From: Heligmosomoides polygyrus polygyrus
Taxonomy: Eukaryota; Nematoda; Chromadorea; Rhabditida; Heligmosomidae
Reading direction: 5' to 3'
NCBI GenBank assembly: GCA_947396885.1
Contig: OX377204.1
Span: forward strand, 44,751,139 to 44,815,138
Length of the DNA stretch: 64,000 bases
The notes under the pieces are model-generated. The model searched no databases, was not told where the DNA came from, and saw only the letters and a program-made list of their open reading frames with translations. The number at the start of each line of letters is the position of its first letter. Within the stretch, counting starts at the first letter, position 1. Both the position numbers and the translations under genes were made by a program. This document shows positions 1-11,514 of the stretch, piece after piece.

Positions 1-1072
1 ATTCACCATTTCTCTTCAGTTATCGTTAGTATTTTCAGTGTTGTGCTTTTCGCTCTCACAACTTGACCCCTAGATCTGCAGATTTATACGTGCTCTCAAG
101 ACAGCAATTGCGTAGTGTGTATGAGTATGCACATCCGTATGTGCAATATTGCGCACGTATGTATAACATTTTACCACAGGCCATTTCAGTGCCAATTCTT
201 TAGATTCATTTGTCAATCGTACTATGTACCCACATGAACAAAGTGTGAACGCTCCAAATTTGGAAGCTGAAAAAGACCGAAGGAAGACCTAAGTAGAGAC
301 AGGAAGATAAATCATAAATAACCTTCGCCATCATGACGTTTCTTGACCCGCTAGTTCAATGAAATTCCTGCTCTTAAAGTAATCTGCTCTCCTGATTCAG
401 CACTGAAGTATTGAAGGAGAAATTAGGGCTTTCGAGAAGCTGGTGGGGCGAATTTCTTCTGGACATGGATTGCGAAGGATTTGACACCCAGTAGAATGAC
501 AGCTCCTTCCGTATTTTTTCAGCACAGTCCCATCCAACCACCCGCATACTGGAAAATATTCCGGAGCCGGCGTGTACACTGATGGCGAGACACGACGGAA
601 TTTCAATGTCTGAGGAAAACATGCCTTCAAAAGGCGCATTGAACGCGAATCGCTCCAGAGCGCACGACTGCGTGGGCGTAGTCGGACGAGGGCGTTGGGC
701 TGACGGATTGCTGTACTCCCTGCGCAAGGCGGCATGTTCAGGATCCTGCAACGAAAAGGTAACGTGCTTAAGTGGCTGCTACGCAGAGGAATTGAATCTT
801 TGGAAAAACAGGCGTAACACATGCGTGAACAGCCTAAGTTAGGGTCAGTCATAGGAGAAAACAGCGGATGATCTATGTCTGCATTTATGAATGTCCATGT
901 GAACAAGATAGAGTACAGTGCGCTCCAAGTGCAGCGCAATATTTCCTTTAGCGTCACAAATTCACCGCTCCTACATAAGCATCAGAAAGTGCCGTGCTAG
1001 AGAAGACATTTCTTAGACTCCTCTCTTCTGGTTCTCCTCTCCATCCACTTCCGATGACAAGTGTGAAGAAGT
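1..1072. other. Unassigned left part of the duplicated segment
   Basis: Open frames occur on both strands around 374-957 and recur at 8513-8930. That recurrence is explained by the duplication and is not evidence of coding. I recognise no domain, tRNA or repeat boundary here. The left end of the neighbouring mariner may lie between about 830 and 960, but I could not find a convincing terminal repeat. Confidence 0.4.
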
Positions 1073-2330
1073 CTATGAGAAAGTGCCTCCCTTCATGGAA
1101 CAGAATATTCCGCCTTTCATAGCGCAAAATGCATTGCAAAATGCAAAATGTAAATTTCCATTTTGTTTCACTACACTTTTCCAAGGACCGGGTAATTTTC
1201 TAACTCCTTTCGCGTAAAACACTGCAGTTCTGGAGTCGAACCATTGCTGAGTCCAACTTTTGAGGTCTTCATCCGTTTCAAAATATTTCTCTCCAATTTT
1301 TTGCTTGAGAGCACGGAAGAGATGGTAGCCGGTGTGAGCGAGGTCAGGGCTATTCGGTGGATGTGGCATTACCTCCCAGCCCAGCTCCTCTATCGTTTCT
1401 CTTGAGTCTTGGAACATGTGGTTTTGCACTGTCAGCAAGATCATCACCTTCGACTTCTCAGGCCTCTTTTCTTGGAGAGCTGTGGAGTTGGCCACTGTTT
1501 GTGGCAGCAGTGAGTGTCTCTCCATTTCTGAGTGTTTCCCAGTAAGTCACTGCTCTGATATCCGGCCAAACACTCAAGAGAATCTTCCTTTCGTGAACAT
1601 CGGTCTTGAGATCAGGCTTAGGGTTCTCTCGTTTTTGTACCCATTGTCTTTCTCTTCGGAAGTTGGCATACAGAACTCAGGACTCGTTGCCTGTCACAAT
1701 CCGCGGCAGAAACGATTTCTTTTCGTATCTGCACAGAAGGGAAGCAGCGATGGAGAGCCGTTGACCTTTCTGAGTGTTTGACAGGGCATGTGGAATCCAA
1801 GCTCCAAATTTCCATGCAAAGCCAAGATTCTTCAGATGGATTCACACTATCATATGAGACATTTCGAGCTTCTCTGCCAGTTGACGTGTCGTCTGCCTAC
1901 TATCGGTGCGAAGAAGATGGACTAGTTCAGTGTTGTCCAGTTCAGTTGGCCTTCCTGACCTTGCTTTGTCCTCGAGTGAATAATCTCCCTTTAAAAACTT
2001 TCCGAACCATTCATAATTGCGGATGAGTAGTAGATTCCAAGCCATATATATGGTTAATTTGGTCGGCTGCCTGAAATGCTGTAGATCCTTTAATGAATTC
2101 ATGAATAATGACGTGCCGAAAATGGTCATGAGGAGATCTGGCATTGAGTCCGGAAGATTGGATACATACATTGGATACACGAAACATAAGAAGGGTCTTG
2201 ACCTGTGTCCGCGTGCGAACGGTAGACAAGTGTGATAGGATTACGAAATCAGCTATCAATTTGGCTAGTGCGTTTACAAGGAGGACGGTAAAAATTTTTT
2301 CGATGTGTCAAGAGACTTTTTTTCCAACCT
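1073..2330 (-). pseudogene. Mariner-family transposase relic (copy 1)
   Basis: Read on the minus strand, the N-terminal half has a mariner DNA-binding region: FGKFLKGDYSLED, then SGRPTELDN and a second helix-turn-helix ending DSRQTTRQLAEKLEMS. The C-terminal half has the typical PPNSPDLAHTGYHLFRALK block, which follows the second catalytic Asp in mariners, and a tail like WFDSRTAVFYAKGVRKLPG. The frames are shifted and the central catalytic region is broken, so no active enzyme is encoded. A terminal-repeat-like sequence, CAAGAGACTTTTTTTCCAAC, ends near 2330 next to TA. I found no clear left terminal repeat. It is nearly identical to the relic at 9186-10420 because both lie in the duplicated segment. 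Mariner transposases cut and paste DNA in the nucleus at TA sites. Confidence 0.85.
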
Positions 2331-2339
2331 AATACTTTC

Positions 2340-3010
2340 AATAGGGTCGAATCCTGTACCAATGGAGTAACTCACGTCGTTCTTCACAACGACCAAGAGG
2401 ATCCTCGAGGCTACCGTCCCATATGCCTGCTGAGCGTGCTTTTCAAGATCTTCACGGATTAATCTTCATAGATATAAAGGGCAAAGTGTGGAGCTCCACC
2501 CATAGAGCAGGCTGTATTCCGTAAGGGATCACATCAGACCGTCTCGAGGATCATTGAGGCTTGCCAGGGATACCGTCTCCCCCTAGTTCTCACTTTCATC
2601 AGCTACGAGGAGGCATTCGACACGCTATTCTGGCTGCGCTCACCGACCAATGAGTGAACTCGTCCTACTTGGGAACTCCAGCCGACTGCTACGTTGGATG
2701 CAAGACAACAGTTCAGTTGTTCCACCTCCCCCTTACCATTCATTCCCACTGGGAATATGATGCAACAGGGTGACACCGCTTAGAGGACGCTTCTCACCGC
2801 AGCGCTGCAGTGGATAATGGAGTCGCTCCACAAGTACGGAACAGATATATGTGTGTATGGCAGATTCCTCTCAAACCTTCGTTTTGCTGACGACGTTACA
2901 CTCTTCTCGAGTTCGATCGCTGAAACTAAGACGATGCTTACTGAGCAAAATGAAGTAGAAAAATGATAGGACTGCGAATCGGCCGGAGGAAGACACAGTT
3001 CATGAAGAAC
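2340..3010 (+). pseudogene. RTE-type LINE reverse-transcriptase relic (copy 1)
   Basis: The conserved reverse-transcriptase blocks can be read in order although the frame is broken many times: GYRPICLLSVLFKIFTD (block 1-2), EQAVFRKGSHQTVSRI (block 2a), LPLVLTFISYEEAFDT (block 3, with the expected catalytic Asp replaced), a QQGDT remnant (block 4) and NLRFADDVTLFSSS (block 5, containing the FADD core). These align block by block with the better preserved RTE elements at 38961 and 60218 but are far more diverged, so this is an older or different RTE subfamily. It starts abruptly just right of the mariner end and has no recognisable endonuclease part or 3' tail. Confidence 0.85.
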
Positions 3011-4069
3011 ATATATTGCAGGGGAAAGGGAATTCTTCTTCTACATGGGAGAACGTTTCATTTTCGAGACTCAGCGGTTCATAAGTGGGCGGTTAAGCGC
3101 CGATGGAGACCCTCATGTAATTCGTCGGACCACCGCTAGATTAGGTCGAAGCTCCGTCGGGCAGTGCCACCCTCTGCTCTAAATCACTGAGAGGATAGGC
3201 CTATCCCGAAGACGAAGCGAAGGACATCTGCTCAGCAAAACCATTTGGGGGACTTCCACCACTTTAAAATAACGTGTTGAAGTGTGGACTTGCAACTCTG
3301 TGGAGCGGCACGCAGGGGTCGAATTGCCTCACGAATGGACTACATAGCTCTCATAATCGTGTTTCATGACAAACAATGAGTCGAACTCGACGAACCAACG
3401 CAAGCGAGAAAAGATCAATTCTATTATAGTGACACATACTGACGCAGCCAAAAGGAGCTCTGAGCCAGATGGTTCAACATTTTGAGCTCTGGCCTCAGTG
3501 GCAGGTGTTGGCCTTTGCAAGAAGGAGAGAGCGAACCACAAGGAAGGAAGAGTCCCGTCATGTCACGTCCCTGACTAGATTCGAGCGTTAAATGCACAAG
3601 GCGTAACGATAGTTACGTTCCTCGTTGGCATCAAACTGCAACGAGCAATGTCGGCAACGAGGAAAACAAGTCACCTCCTCTGGAATAGCTTGAAATGGAA
3701 AGCTGTGGAACGGAATCTGCTCCACACACGGAATGCGTCCAACGAATCGGAAATGTCTTACCTGAACGTGCCTCGAGAAAGCCGAGGGTGGAGCGGATTT
3801 GTCGGGCTGGACTGAAAATGGGATTTGTTATGCTCCACTTCTTTCAGCTCATTGTAAGCACAATTTTACACGGCCGTTGCAGAGCTTTCACACCATTTCC
3901 TGTCTCTCTTCATCGATGGCTAAACTCGGCCGCCCGATGGTTCTTGCACGCTCACGTTTCTAAGCCCTAGAACGCTGGCGAGCGAAAGCTTCCGAAGCTT
4001 GCCTCTGTCTTAATGCGTGGTGATCGACTCAAAAAAGAAGGTTTCGCGCCTTCTTGGAAAGAGCTCGGG
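3011..4069. other. Unassigned right part of duplicated segment
   Basis: Short open frames on both strands show no recognisable domain. Sequence conservation with 11111-12448 is uniform and reflects the duplication. At 3151-3160 the sequence jumps across the position where copy 2 carries 272 extra bases. A copy-2-only insertion of about 20 bases lies opposite position 3893. Confidence 0.45.
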
Positions 4070-4269
4070 NNNNNNNNNNNNNNNNNNNNNNNNNNNNNNN
4101 NNNNNNNNNNNNNNNNNNNNNNNNNNNNNNNNNNNNNNNNNNNNNNNNNNNNNNNNNNNNNNNNNNNNNNNNNNNNNNNNNNNNNNNNNNNNNNNNNNNN
4201 NNNNNNNNNNNNNNNNNNNNNNNNNNNNNNNNNNNNNNNNNNNNNNNNNNNNNNNNNNNNNNNNNNNNN
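4070..4269. other. Assembly gap (200 N)
   Basis: Exactly 200 N, a conventional placeholder length, so the real gap size is unknown. It replaces the sequence that follows the duplicated segment; the corresponding unbroken sequence continues after 12448. Confidence 1.
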
Positions 4270-4599
4270 CATACTATTTGTCCAAGGATCATCTCAAGCT
4301 ACAGAAGTCTCGAAAGTTAATGAGAGAATGAAACGAATAGGGAGTAAGGCAACCCGACTGACCTCATGGAAACAGCCTGGTTGCTCACCAGGGATGAGCG
4401 GACAATGAAATTTTGAAACCCGGATAACGGATTTTGCTCAAAAATGGCCGGATAACGGAAAGACGGATAACGAACAAACAACAAAAATTAACACTAATTT
4501 TAAACCATTCTTTCTCCTTTATTAGGTTGGAAATTATTACACTGTCCACGTCACATGTCAAATAAGCCACTTTTTTCCTTCTTGTTGGTGTTTTTCTTA

Positions 4600-4830
4600 A
4601 AGGCGCGCGGTAGCGCAGTTGGAGGTGCCGTCTATCGCATGAACTCCGATTCATTTTTCTTAGTTCTGATTTTCCCTCCAGGTCAACCAAGTCCACCCTT
4701 TTGAGCTCGATGAGCGTACCAGGCTTGTCCGGGAAGAATAATGCACTGACTTGTCCATATGCTGGACACCGCAAGTCGTTCTATAGACCAAATGAGCATT
4801 CATACTGCATCCACCACGTGCCGTAGAAGA
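4600..4830 (+). repeat. tRNA-derived SINE, plus orientation
   Basis: It starts with GGCGCGCGGTAGCGCAGTTG, which resembles the pol III box A of a tRNA. The downstream body matches 16995-17222 and 20210-20368 read on the minus strand. The shared body includes CCGGGAAGAATAATGCACTG and CACCGCAAGTCGTTCTATAG. Box B is poorly preserved here. It lies inside hAT-like element A. Confidence 0.65.
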
Positions 4831-5511
4831 ACAATGCGAGGCGCATCCCGCAAAAGAATTGACTAACGTCGTCTTACATCCTTTACTCATATTTTTCAGT
4901 TGCAATAGAGTCGCTAGGCATAGGTCCTACGGGTTTTCTAAGCCTTGGTGGGGCAGTCATTAAAAACAGTCGCTTTTTGTCTACTCTTTAATCAGCTTTA
5001 ACACCAATTCTTGCCCAGATCGAACAAGACTCTCGATATTGCTCCGAACAAGGTGAATCGCTGCTAAGCGTATTTGGGGAGAATGGCAGTAAATTCATCA
5101 AGCTGTGGAACCTATGCTGTTAAACAGACTTATCTCGGCTGCCGCAAGCGTCTTCTTCAGAGCCTGGATAAGAGCAGAGGAATTGCTAATTCGATGATCA
5201 TTTCAAGTACAGTAGTCTCATATTGATTCGAAAATAAGATGGAAGAGGCGTTGGACAACGAGTGTCCTTACGAAAGCAGGGCAAAACCTGGTAAACATAT
5301 TCGCATAGAAGTAGACGTGACTCATGCACCTCATTCACTGACATCTGTGCTCATCAAAGGGTGATTTAACAGTCTTTAGGCTGTTTCTACAGTCATGGTC
5401 AGTCTAGTTTTTTGCCCCTCCTTCACTTCGTCTTTCCAGTATCATAAGAAGCTATTACAACCAGCCGTGATTCACAAACAAGTACTCTTTCAAACTTTGC
5501 TTTTCTTGTTC

Positions 5512-5550
5512 AGACTCTGAAGGTGGTTGTGCCAAAACGTCAGCCGAATT
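5512..5550 (+). repeat. Penelope-tail / hammerhead-like motif, decayed copy
   Basis: GACTCTGAAGGTGGTTGTGC followed by CAAAACGTCAGCCGAAT. This belongs to the short family also seen at 6636, 18436, 19351 and 48469. The stem expected between the CTGA and GAAA boxes is poorly kept in this copy. Confidence 0.4.
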
Positions 5551-6039
5551 AGGTTCCTATACCAGTATTGGATCCACAGCCCCTTGACAGCTTTTTCTAC
5601 TGTTCAACAGGTACCCGTAAACCTATAGATGAATCTGGAATTATTTGGAAATATTAAAGTGCTGGTACATAGTCGTGGTTCATCGACCAGCCACAGGAAT
5701 AAGCAGTCATGAGTCAGATTTTGTTGTTTGTTATCCGGCTATTTTCGGCCGGATAACGAACAACAAAACGGATAGGCCAAAACCCGCCGGAAACCGGATA
5801 ACGGATAACGGTCAATCCGCTCATCCCTGTTGCTCACCCTCGGGTGGAGAATGACTGGGTGAATGAGCTCTCCCTTCGGGATAGCCCCTCAGCGGCCCTC
5901 CGGCTGGCGCCCACCGCAGTCAAGCCCACAGATTCGGCATATGGGGCCAGCTCCTGGGATACGGCCACCGGTTCCTCTCTCCTATTGATCGCGGGATTTT
6001 GAACGCAATTTACAAGGCATCCAGGGTTTTGCGCGCCGC

Positions 6040-6100
6040 GATATCGAACTCACTTGCTAGGATCGTCACCGCCATCCCAAGCACTGCGCCACTATGACTC
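6040..6100 (-). repeat. tRNA-like SINE head
   Basis: On the minus strand, ATAGTGGCGCAGTGCTTGGG resembles box A. About 40 bases downstream, GAGTTCGATATCGC resembles box B. The spacing is right for a pol III tRNA-type promoter, but the arms do not fold as a working tRNA. It abuts the Penelope-like relic on its left. Confidence 0.5.
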
Positions 6101-6580
6101 CGCAGTCTGTGTTCCCAAGGCGTGGAGACCTTGCACTTGTCCAGTCCATCCACGTGCTCCTTCACTCTGCCTGCTCGCCTCACCGATGTATTCCTCGTTG
6201 CACTGACAGCAAGTTATGAGGTGCACCGTTCCCGAGACTCTACAGTCACCTTCTCTACTCTGTACGGGCAGACCGTGCGGGAAGGAATAGTGCACGCGCT
6301 GTCACAGAGACGGTTTCTAGCAAGTAGAGCCTTGAGGTTAGCCGGGGGGTATCTCAACGACCCTTATGAGGTCGTCTAGCTCGGCCTTGCGAACACAGTC
6401 CCGCGCTTGTGTGCTGAGTGCATCCGTTATAAAGGGCACTGAAAAAGGAACTTTGTTACGTTCTTGAGCTCTACATGTTCGAGCTGCTGACGGTCGACGA
6501 TCTTTCTTAGACATACTGTTGGGCAAGTACTCATTTGACAAAGCAATGCTAGCAGCCATTTCCATCAATGAAGACTTCAA
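6092..6580 (-). pseudogene. Penelope-like retroelement, linker and GIY-YIG endonuclease relic
   Basis: On the minus strand the peptide KVPFSVPFITDALSTQ...ELDDLIRVVEIPPG is followed, after a frameshift, by NLKALLARNRLCDSAC. The frame then changes again into SGTVHLITCCQCNEEYIGEA. This order, a short linker ending VVEIPP, then a Cys-rich NRLxD segment, then a GIY-YIG-type core (here VHLITC and EYIGE), is the C-terminal part of Penelope-like elements. In these elements the endonuclease nicks target DNA. At least two frameshifts are needed to read it and the reverse-transcriptase part is absent. A better preserved relative is at 47880. Confidence 0.8.
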
Positions 6581-6635
6581 ATCGTCATTGGAAGACACTA
6601 ATTCTTTCTTTCTCAAACTTCTTTTGTCTTTTCCA

Positions 6636-6684
6636 GGCTCTGAGGAAGGCGGTTAGGCCGAAAGGTAAGCAGAATAAAGCTCCA
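6636..6684 (+). repeat. Penelope-tail / hammerhead-like motif
   Basis: CAGGCTCTGAGGAAGGCGG, then TTAGGCCGAAAGGTAAGCAG and AATAAA. The order CUGAnGA, a short GGC/GCC helix, then GAAA resembles a hammerhead ribozyme core. It lies on the strand opposite the adjacent Penelope-like relic. Confidence 0.45.
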
Positions 6685-6699
6685 ATAACAATCTTGGCT

Positions 6700-8108
6700 C
6701 AACAGCTTCACGACGTCCTACACCGCTCTTAGTTACTTTCATACCAATTGTGTTTCTGTGCGCGCATGAACGACACCTGGGCGGAGCAAAAATTCTGCCA
6801 ATGCAAGGCATAATGCACTATGGGTGGCTCAGATGACGCACGCATTCCGCTATGCTGAGGTTAGGCAAACATCCCCGAGCAAGGGTACTGAACAGAGCCG
6901 TGCAGTGTACGCACCTTTCGCCTCCTCAAAGTTCTCCCATTCTATGCTGCTTCTCCTGTGAACCACTGGAGGGGGTGGTGCCTGAAACAGCGGAGACGTA
7001 CAACCAGTTTCGATGATTTCGTCTCCTCCGACAGCTGTTTGTAGCTAGCGTACCTTCTTCTTGTACTGAGGATTTTCTTCGAGAATGTCGCCCTCGTAGT
7101 CGTTCAGTGGCGTCGATCGCCCGGAAACGCTGGATCGTGACTGAAACCAAACGGAACGCCGCTTCCAGACAATAACTGCGTTCGTCGCGCGAACTCGGTT
7201 GTGACTTGTGACTGGTGAACGAGTAGGTCCACGGCGCGGAAGGGGGGGGGGGGGGAAGGACCGAACACCCCTTTGAACCACAAAGTCGAACTAGGGAGAT
7301 GGAGTCAGCGGTGAGCGGATTCAAGCGATCTCATCGGGCACTGGTATGGGCCAGGAATTCACTGCTGGCTGTAAAGAAACACAGTGGAATGACAAACCTG
7401 TGGAGGAATCTGAGAAGAAATGCTTTCATAGAAATCCGAGTACGGCATATCAGATTTCCGCCGTCGCGAAACTGAAAAAGCGCGGTTTTGCACTCTGATA
7501 GGACCGCATTCGGAAGACTAAAGCAGCTGATGGTCGCACCTGAGCGCTCCTTCGTCGGGATGGACACCTTGATCTTCTCCTCTTTCTTTATCTCAGTTGT
7601 ATCTGAAATCGTTGCCGCAATACTCTTGAACAAAAAACGCACATTTGTTTTGCTCTGGCTTGGAAAGAAGGAACGGTCATAATTAACGCAATCTAAACAG
7701 CAAGAGTAGACCAGAGCGGACCTAAAATTTGAATAGAGAGGCAATTCTTGGTAGGGAAGAGAGCTTTGCAGAAAAGAGTGGAGAAGGAAGTAATGCTTTA
7801 AAACGTTTATGGGTCTCTCTGCCCTATCATAAATCTCTAGAGTTAGTTTTCTCTAACCATAAGGCGCGAAATGTGCCTTTATCCAAAAGCGCTATTCAGC
7901 TAGGTCAAGTACTGCATTTTAAGAGGTTATTCTTTCCATTGGTGCTAGATTGAACCTAGAATAGGGCTTACGGAGATCCTTTGACTTCCAAACCTCGGGC
8001 GCGGGCTCGAGCGTGAGCTACGTGAGCTGAAGGCTCGGGTCCCGCCAACTGGCATGGATGCATGGATGATGACTACGGCAACGACATAGGTTGAGTTTGC
8101 CACTTACA
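6700..8108. other. Unassigned spacer with a 14-G run
   Basis: No domain is recognised in the short open frames. A homopolymer of 14 G occupies 7242-7255. The duplicated segment resumes at 8109. Confidence 0.5.
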
Positions 8109-9185
8109 ATTCACCATTTCTCTTCGGTTATCGTTGGTATTCTCAGTGTTGTGCTTTTCGCTCTCACAACTTGACCCCTAGATCTGCAGATTTATACGTG
8201 CTCTCAAGACAGCAATTGTGTAGTGTGTATGAGTATGTACATCCGTATGTGCAATATTGCGCACGTATGTATAACATTTTACCACGGGCCATTTCAGTGC
8301 CAATTCTTTAGATTCATTTGTCAATCGTACTATGTACCCACATGAACAAAGTGTGAACGCTCTAAATTTGGAAGCTGAAAAAGACCGAAGGAAGACCTAA
8401 GTAGAGACAGGAAGAAAAACCATAAATAACCTTCGCCATCATGACTTTTCTTGAGCCGTTAGTTCAATGAAATTCCTGCTCTTAAAGTCTTAAAGTCGTC
8501 TGCTCTCCTGATTCAGCACTGAAGTATTGAAGGAGAAATTAGGGCTTTCGAGAAGCTGGTGTGGCGAATTTCTTCTGGACATGGATTGTGAAGGATTTGA
8601 CACCAGTAGAATGACAGCTCCTTCCGTATTTTTTCAGCACAGTCCCATCCAACCACCCGCATACTGGAAAATATTCCGGAGCCGGCGTATCCACTGATGG
8701 CGAGACACGACGGAATTTCAATGTCTGAGGAAAACATGCCTTCAAAAGGCGCATTGAACGCGAATCGCTCCAGAGCGCACGACTGTGTGGGCGTAGTCGG
8801 ACGAGGGCGTTGGGCTGACGGATTGCTGTACTCCCTGCGCAAGGCGGCATGTTCAGGATCCTGCAACGAAAAGGTAACGTGCTTAAGTGGCTGCTACGCA
8901 GGAATTGAATCTTTGGAAAAACAGGCGTAACACATGCGTGAACAGCCTAAGTTAGGGTCAGTCATAGGAGAAAACAGCGGATGATCTATGTCCGCATTTA
9001 TGAATGTCCATGTGAACAAGATAGAGTACAGTGCGCTCCAAGTGCAGCGCAATATTTCCTTTTGCGTCACAAATTCACCGCTCCTACATAAGCATCAGAA
9101 AGTGCCGTGCTAGAGAAGACATTTCTTAGACTCCTCTCTTCTGGTTCTCCTCTCCATCCACTTCCGATGACAAGTGTGAAGAAGT

Positions 9186-10420
9186 CTATGAGGAAGTGCC
9201 TCCCTTCATGGAACACAATATTCCGCCTTTCACAGCGCAAAATGCATTGCAAAATGCAAAATGTAAATTTCCGTTTTGTTCCACTACACTTTTCCAAGGA
9301 CCGGGTAATTTTCTAATTCCTTTCGCGTAAAACACTGCAGTTCTGGAGTCGAACCATTGCTGAGTCCAACTTTTGAGGTCTTCATCCGTTTCAAAATATT
9401 TCTCTCCAATTTTTTGCTTGAGAGCACGGAAGAGATGGTAGCCGGTGTGAGCGAGGTCAGGGCTATTCGGTGGATCTCCTCTATCGTTTCTCTTGAGTCT
9501 TGGAACATGTGGTTTTGCACTGTCAGCAGGATCATCACCTTCGACTTCTAAGGCCTCTTTTCTTGGAGAGCTGTGGAGTTGGCCACTGTTTGTGGCAGCA
9601 GTGAGTGTCTCTCCATTTCTGAGTATTTCCCAGTAAGTCACTCCTCTGATATCCCGCCAAACACTCAAGAGAGTCTTCCTTTCGTGAACATCGGTCTTGA
9701 GATCAGGCTTAGGGTTCTCTCCTTTTTGTACCCATTGTCTTTCTCTTTGGAAGTTGGCATACAGAACTCAGGACTCATTGCCTGTCACAATCCGCGGCAG
9801 AAACGATTTCTTTTCGTATCTGCACAGAAGGGAAGCAGCGATGGAGAGCAGTTGACCTTTCTGAGTGTCTGACAGGGCATGTGGAATCCAAGCTCCAAAT
9901 TTCCATGCAAAGCCAAGATTCTTCAGATGGATTCACACTATCATATGAGACATTTCGAGCTTCTCTGCCAGTTGACGTGTCGTCTGCCTACTATCGGTGC
10001 GAAGAAGATGGACTAGTTCAGTGTTGTCCAGTTCAGTTGGCCTTCCTGACTTTGCATTGTCCTCGAGTGAATAATCTCCCTTTAAAAACTTTCCGAACCA
10101 TTCATAATTGCGATGACTAGTAGATTCCAAGCCATATATATGGTTAATTTGGTCGGCTGCCTGACATGCTGTAGATCCTTTAATGAGTTCATGAAGAATG
10201 ACGTGCCGAAAATGGTCATGAGGAGATCTGGCGTTGAGTCCGGAAGATTGGATACATACATTGGATACACGAAACACAAGAGGGGTCTTGACCTGTGTCC
10301 GCGTGCGACCGGTAGACAAGTGTGATAGGATTACGAAATCAGCTATCAATTTGGCTAGTGCGTTTACAAGGAGGACGGTAAAAATTTTTTCGATGTGTCA
10401 AGAGACTTTTTTCCAACCTA
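9186..10420 (-). pseudogene. Mariner-family transposase relic (copy 2)
   Basis: Same element as 1073-2330. On the minus strand the N-terminal helix-turn-helix part (FGKFLKGDYSLEDNAKSGRP, then DSRQTTRQLAEKLEMS) is open for about 138 codons. A second open frame of about 160 codons carries PPNSPDLAHTGYHLFRALK and the C-terminal tail. A small deletion, relative to copy 1, joins the catalytic region differently, so the breaks are not all shared between the copies. The terminal-repeat-like CAAGAGACTTTTTTCCAACC ends by 10420 next to TA. Confidence 0.85.
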
Positions 10421-10429
10421 ATACTTTCA

Positions 10430-11110
10430 ATAGGGTCGAATCCTCGATCAATGGAGTAACTCACGTCGTTCTTCACAACGACCAAGAGGATCCTCGAGGC
10501 TACCGTCCCATATGCCTGCTGAGCGTGCTTTTCAAGATCTTCACGGATTAATCTTCATAGATATAAAGGGCAAACTGTGGAGCTCCACCCACAGAGCAAT
10601 CTGTATTCCGTAAGGATCACATCAGACCGTCTCGAGGATCATTGAGGCTTGCCAGGGATACCGTCTGCCCCTAGTTCTCACCTTCGTCAGCTACGAGGAG
10701 GCATTCGACACGCTATTCTGGCTGCGCTCACCGACCAATGAGTGAACTCGTCCTACTTGGGAACTCCAGCCGACTGCTACGCTGGATGCAAGACAACAGT
10801 TCAGTTGTTCCACCTCCCCCTTACCATTCATTCCCACCGGGAATATGATGCAACAGGGTGACACCGCTTAGAGGACGCTTCTCGCCGCAGGGCTGCAGTG
10901 GATAATGGAGTCGGTCCACAAGTACGGAACAGATATATGTGTGTATGGCAGATTCCTCTCAAACCTTCGTTTTGCTGACGACGTTACACTCTTCTCGAGT
11001 TCGATCGCTGAAACTAAGACGATGCTTACTGAGCAAAATGAAGTAGAAAAATGATAGGACTGCGAATCGGCCGGAGGAAGACACAGTTCATGAAGAACAT
11101 ATATTGCAAT
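10430..11110 (+). pseudogene. RTE-type LINE reverse-transcriptase relic (copy 2)
   Basis: Counterpart of 2340-3010. GYRPICLLSVLFKIFTD stays open to a stop at about 10550. Further blocks follow in shifted frames: the EAFDT block-3 remnant, QQGDT and LRFADDVTLFSS. Most lesions are shared with copy 1, so the LINE had already decayed before the segment was duplicated or the haplotypes split. Confidence 0.85.
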
Positions 11111-11242
11111 GGAAGGGGAATTCTACTTCTACATGGGAGAACGTTTCATTTTCGAGACTCTGCGGTTCATAAGTGGGCGGTTAAGCGCCGATGGAGACCC
11201 TCATGTAATTCGTCGGACCACCGCTAGATTAGGTCGAAGCTC

Positions 11243-11514
11243 TAAAGATTGCAGCGCTTCTGACGATTGCAGGACCCAAAGCGATTGGATTCTTTCTGAC
11301 TTCGCCGATTTCTCGCAGCTCTAACTGGATTATAATCCGCTATTAAGTGCTGCGCTGTAGAGGGCGGCGCTATGAAACCCGCACAAGAGGCTTACCTACA
11401 GTCGGTGCTAATGGTTCAGTGTTCACTAGAGCGCATCCGACACATAGCTGTTCATCCAAGGCCGTGAAATCGTTTTAATCACGCAACACTCAGCAAAGGT
11501 CATAGAAATGCCTC
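11243..11514. other. 272-bp segment absent from duplication copy 1
   Basis: Copy 1 reads straight from GAAGCTC to CGTCGGG. Copy 2 carries 272 bp between them, and the trinucleotide CTC stands at both edges. That is what a microhomology-mediated deletion in copy 1 would leave. No terminal inverted repeats or target duplication are seen, so insertion of an element is less likely. Confidence 0.75.

Larger units (their letters stand above)
1..4069. repeat. Segmental duplication, copy 1 (ends at assembly gap)
   Basis: The whole stretch matches 8109-12448 in the same orientation, with scattered substitutions and a few indels. It contains a mariner relic on the minus strand and an RTE reverse-transcriptase relic on the plus strand, in the same order as copy 2. 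It starts at or before the window edge and stops exactly where the N-run begins, so its true right end is unknown. Relative to copy 2 it lacks 272 bp (copy 2 positions 11243-11514) and has about 20 extra bases near 1365. It may be a real duplication or two haplotypes assembled side by side. Confidence 0.9.
4389..5829. mobile_element. Non-autonomous hAT-like element A with 8-bp target duplication
   Basis: The element starts CAGGGATGAGCGG and ends with the inverse CCGCTCATCCCTG. It is flanked on both sides by the exact 8-bp repeat TTGCTCAC (4381-4388 and 5830-5837). Terminal CAGGG and 8-bp target duplications are hallmarks of the hAT superfamily. Short CGGATAACGG-type motifs are repeated in both subterminal regions (4430-4470 and 5740-5815) and are candidate transposase-binding sites. 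No transposase is encoded. The interior differs from elements B and C and holds a tRNA-derived SINE (4600-4830) and a Penelope-related motif near 5512, so it is a composite. Mobility must have depended on a transposase supplied elsewhere. Confidence 0.9.

Noticed and set aside
3967..4408. Open frames spanning the N-run
   Set aside because: They are open only because N cannot be translated to a stop.
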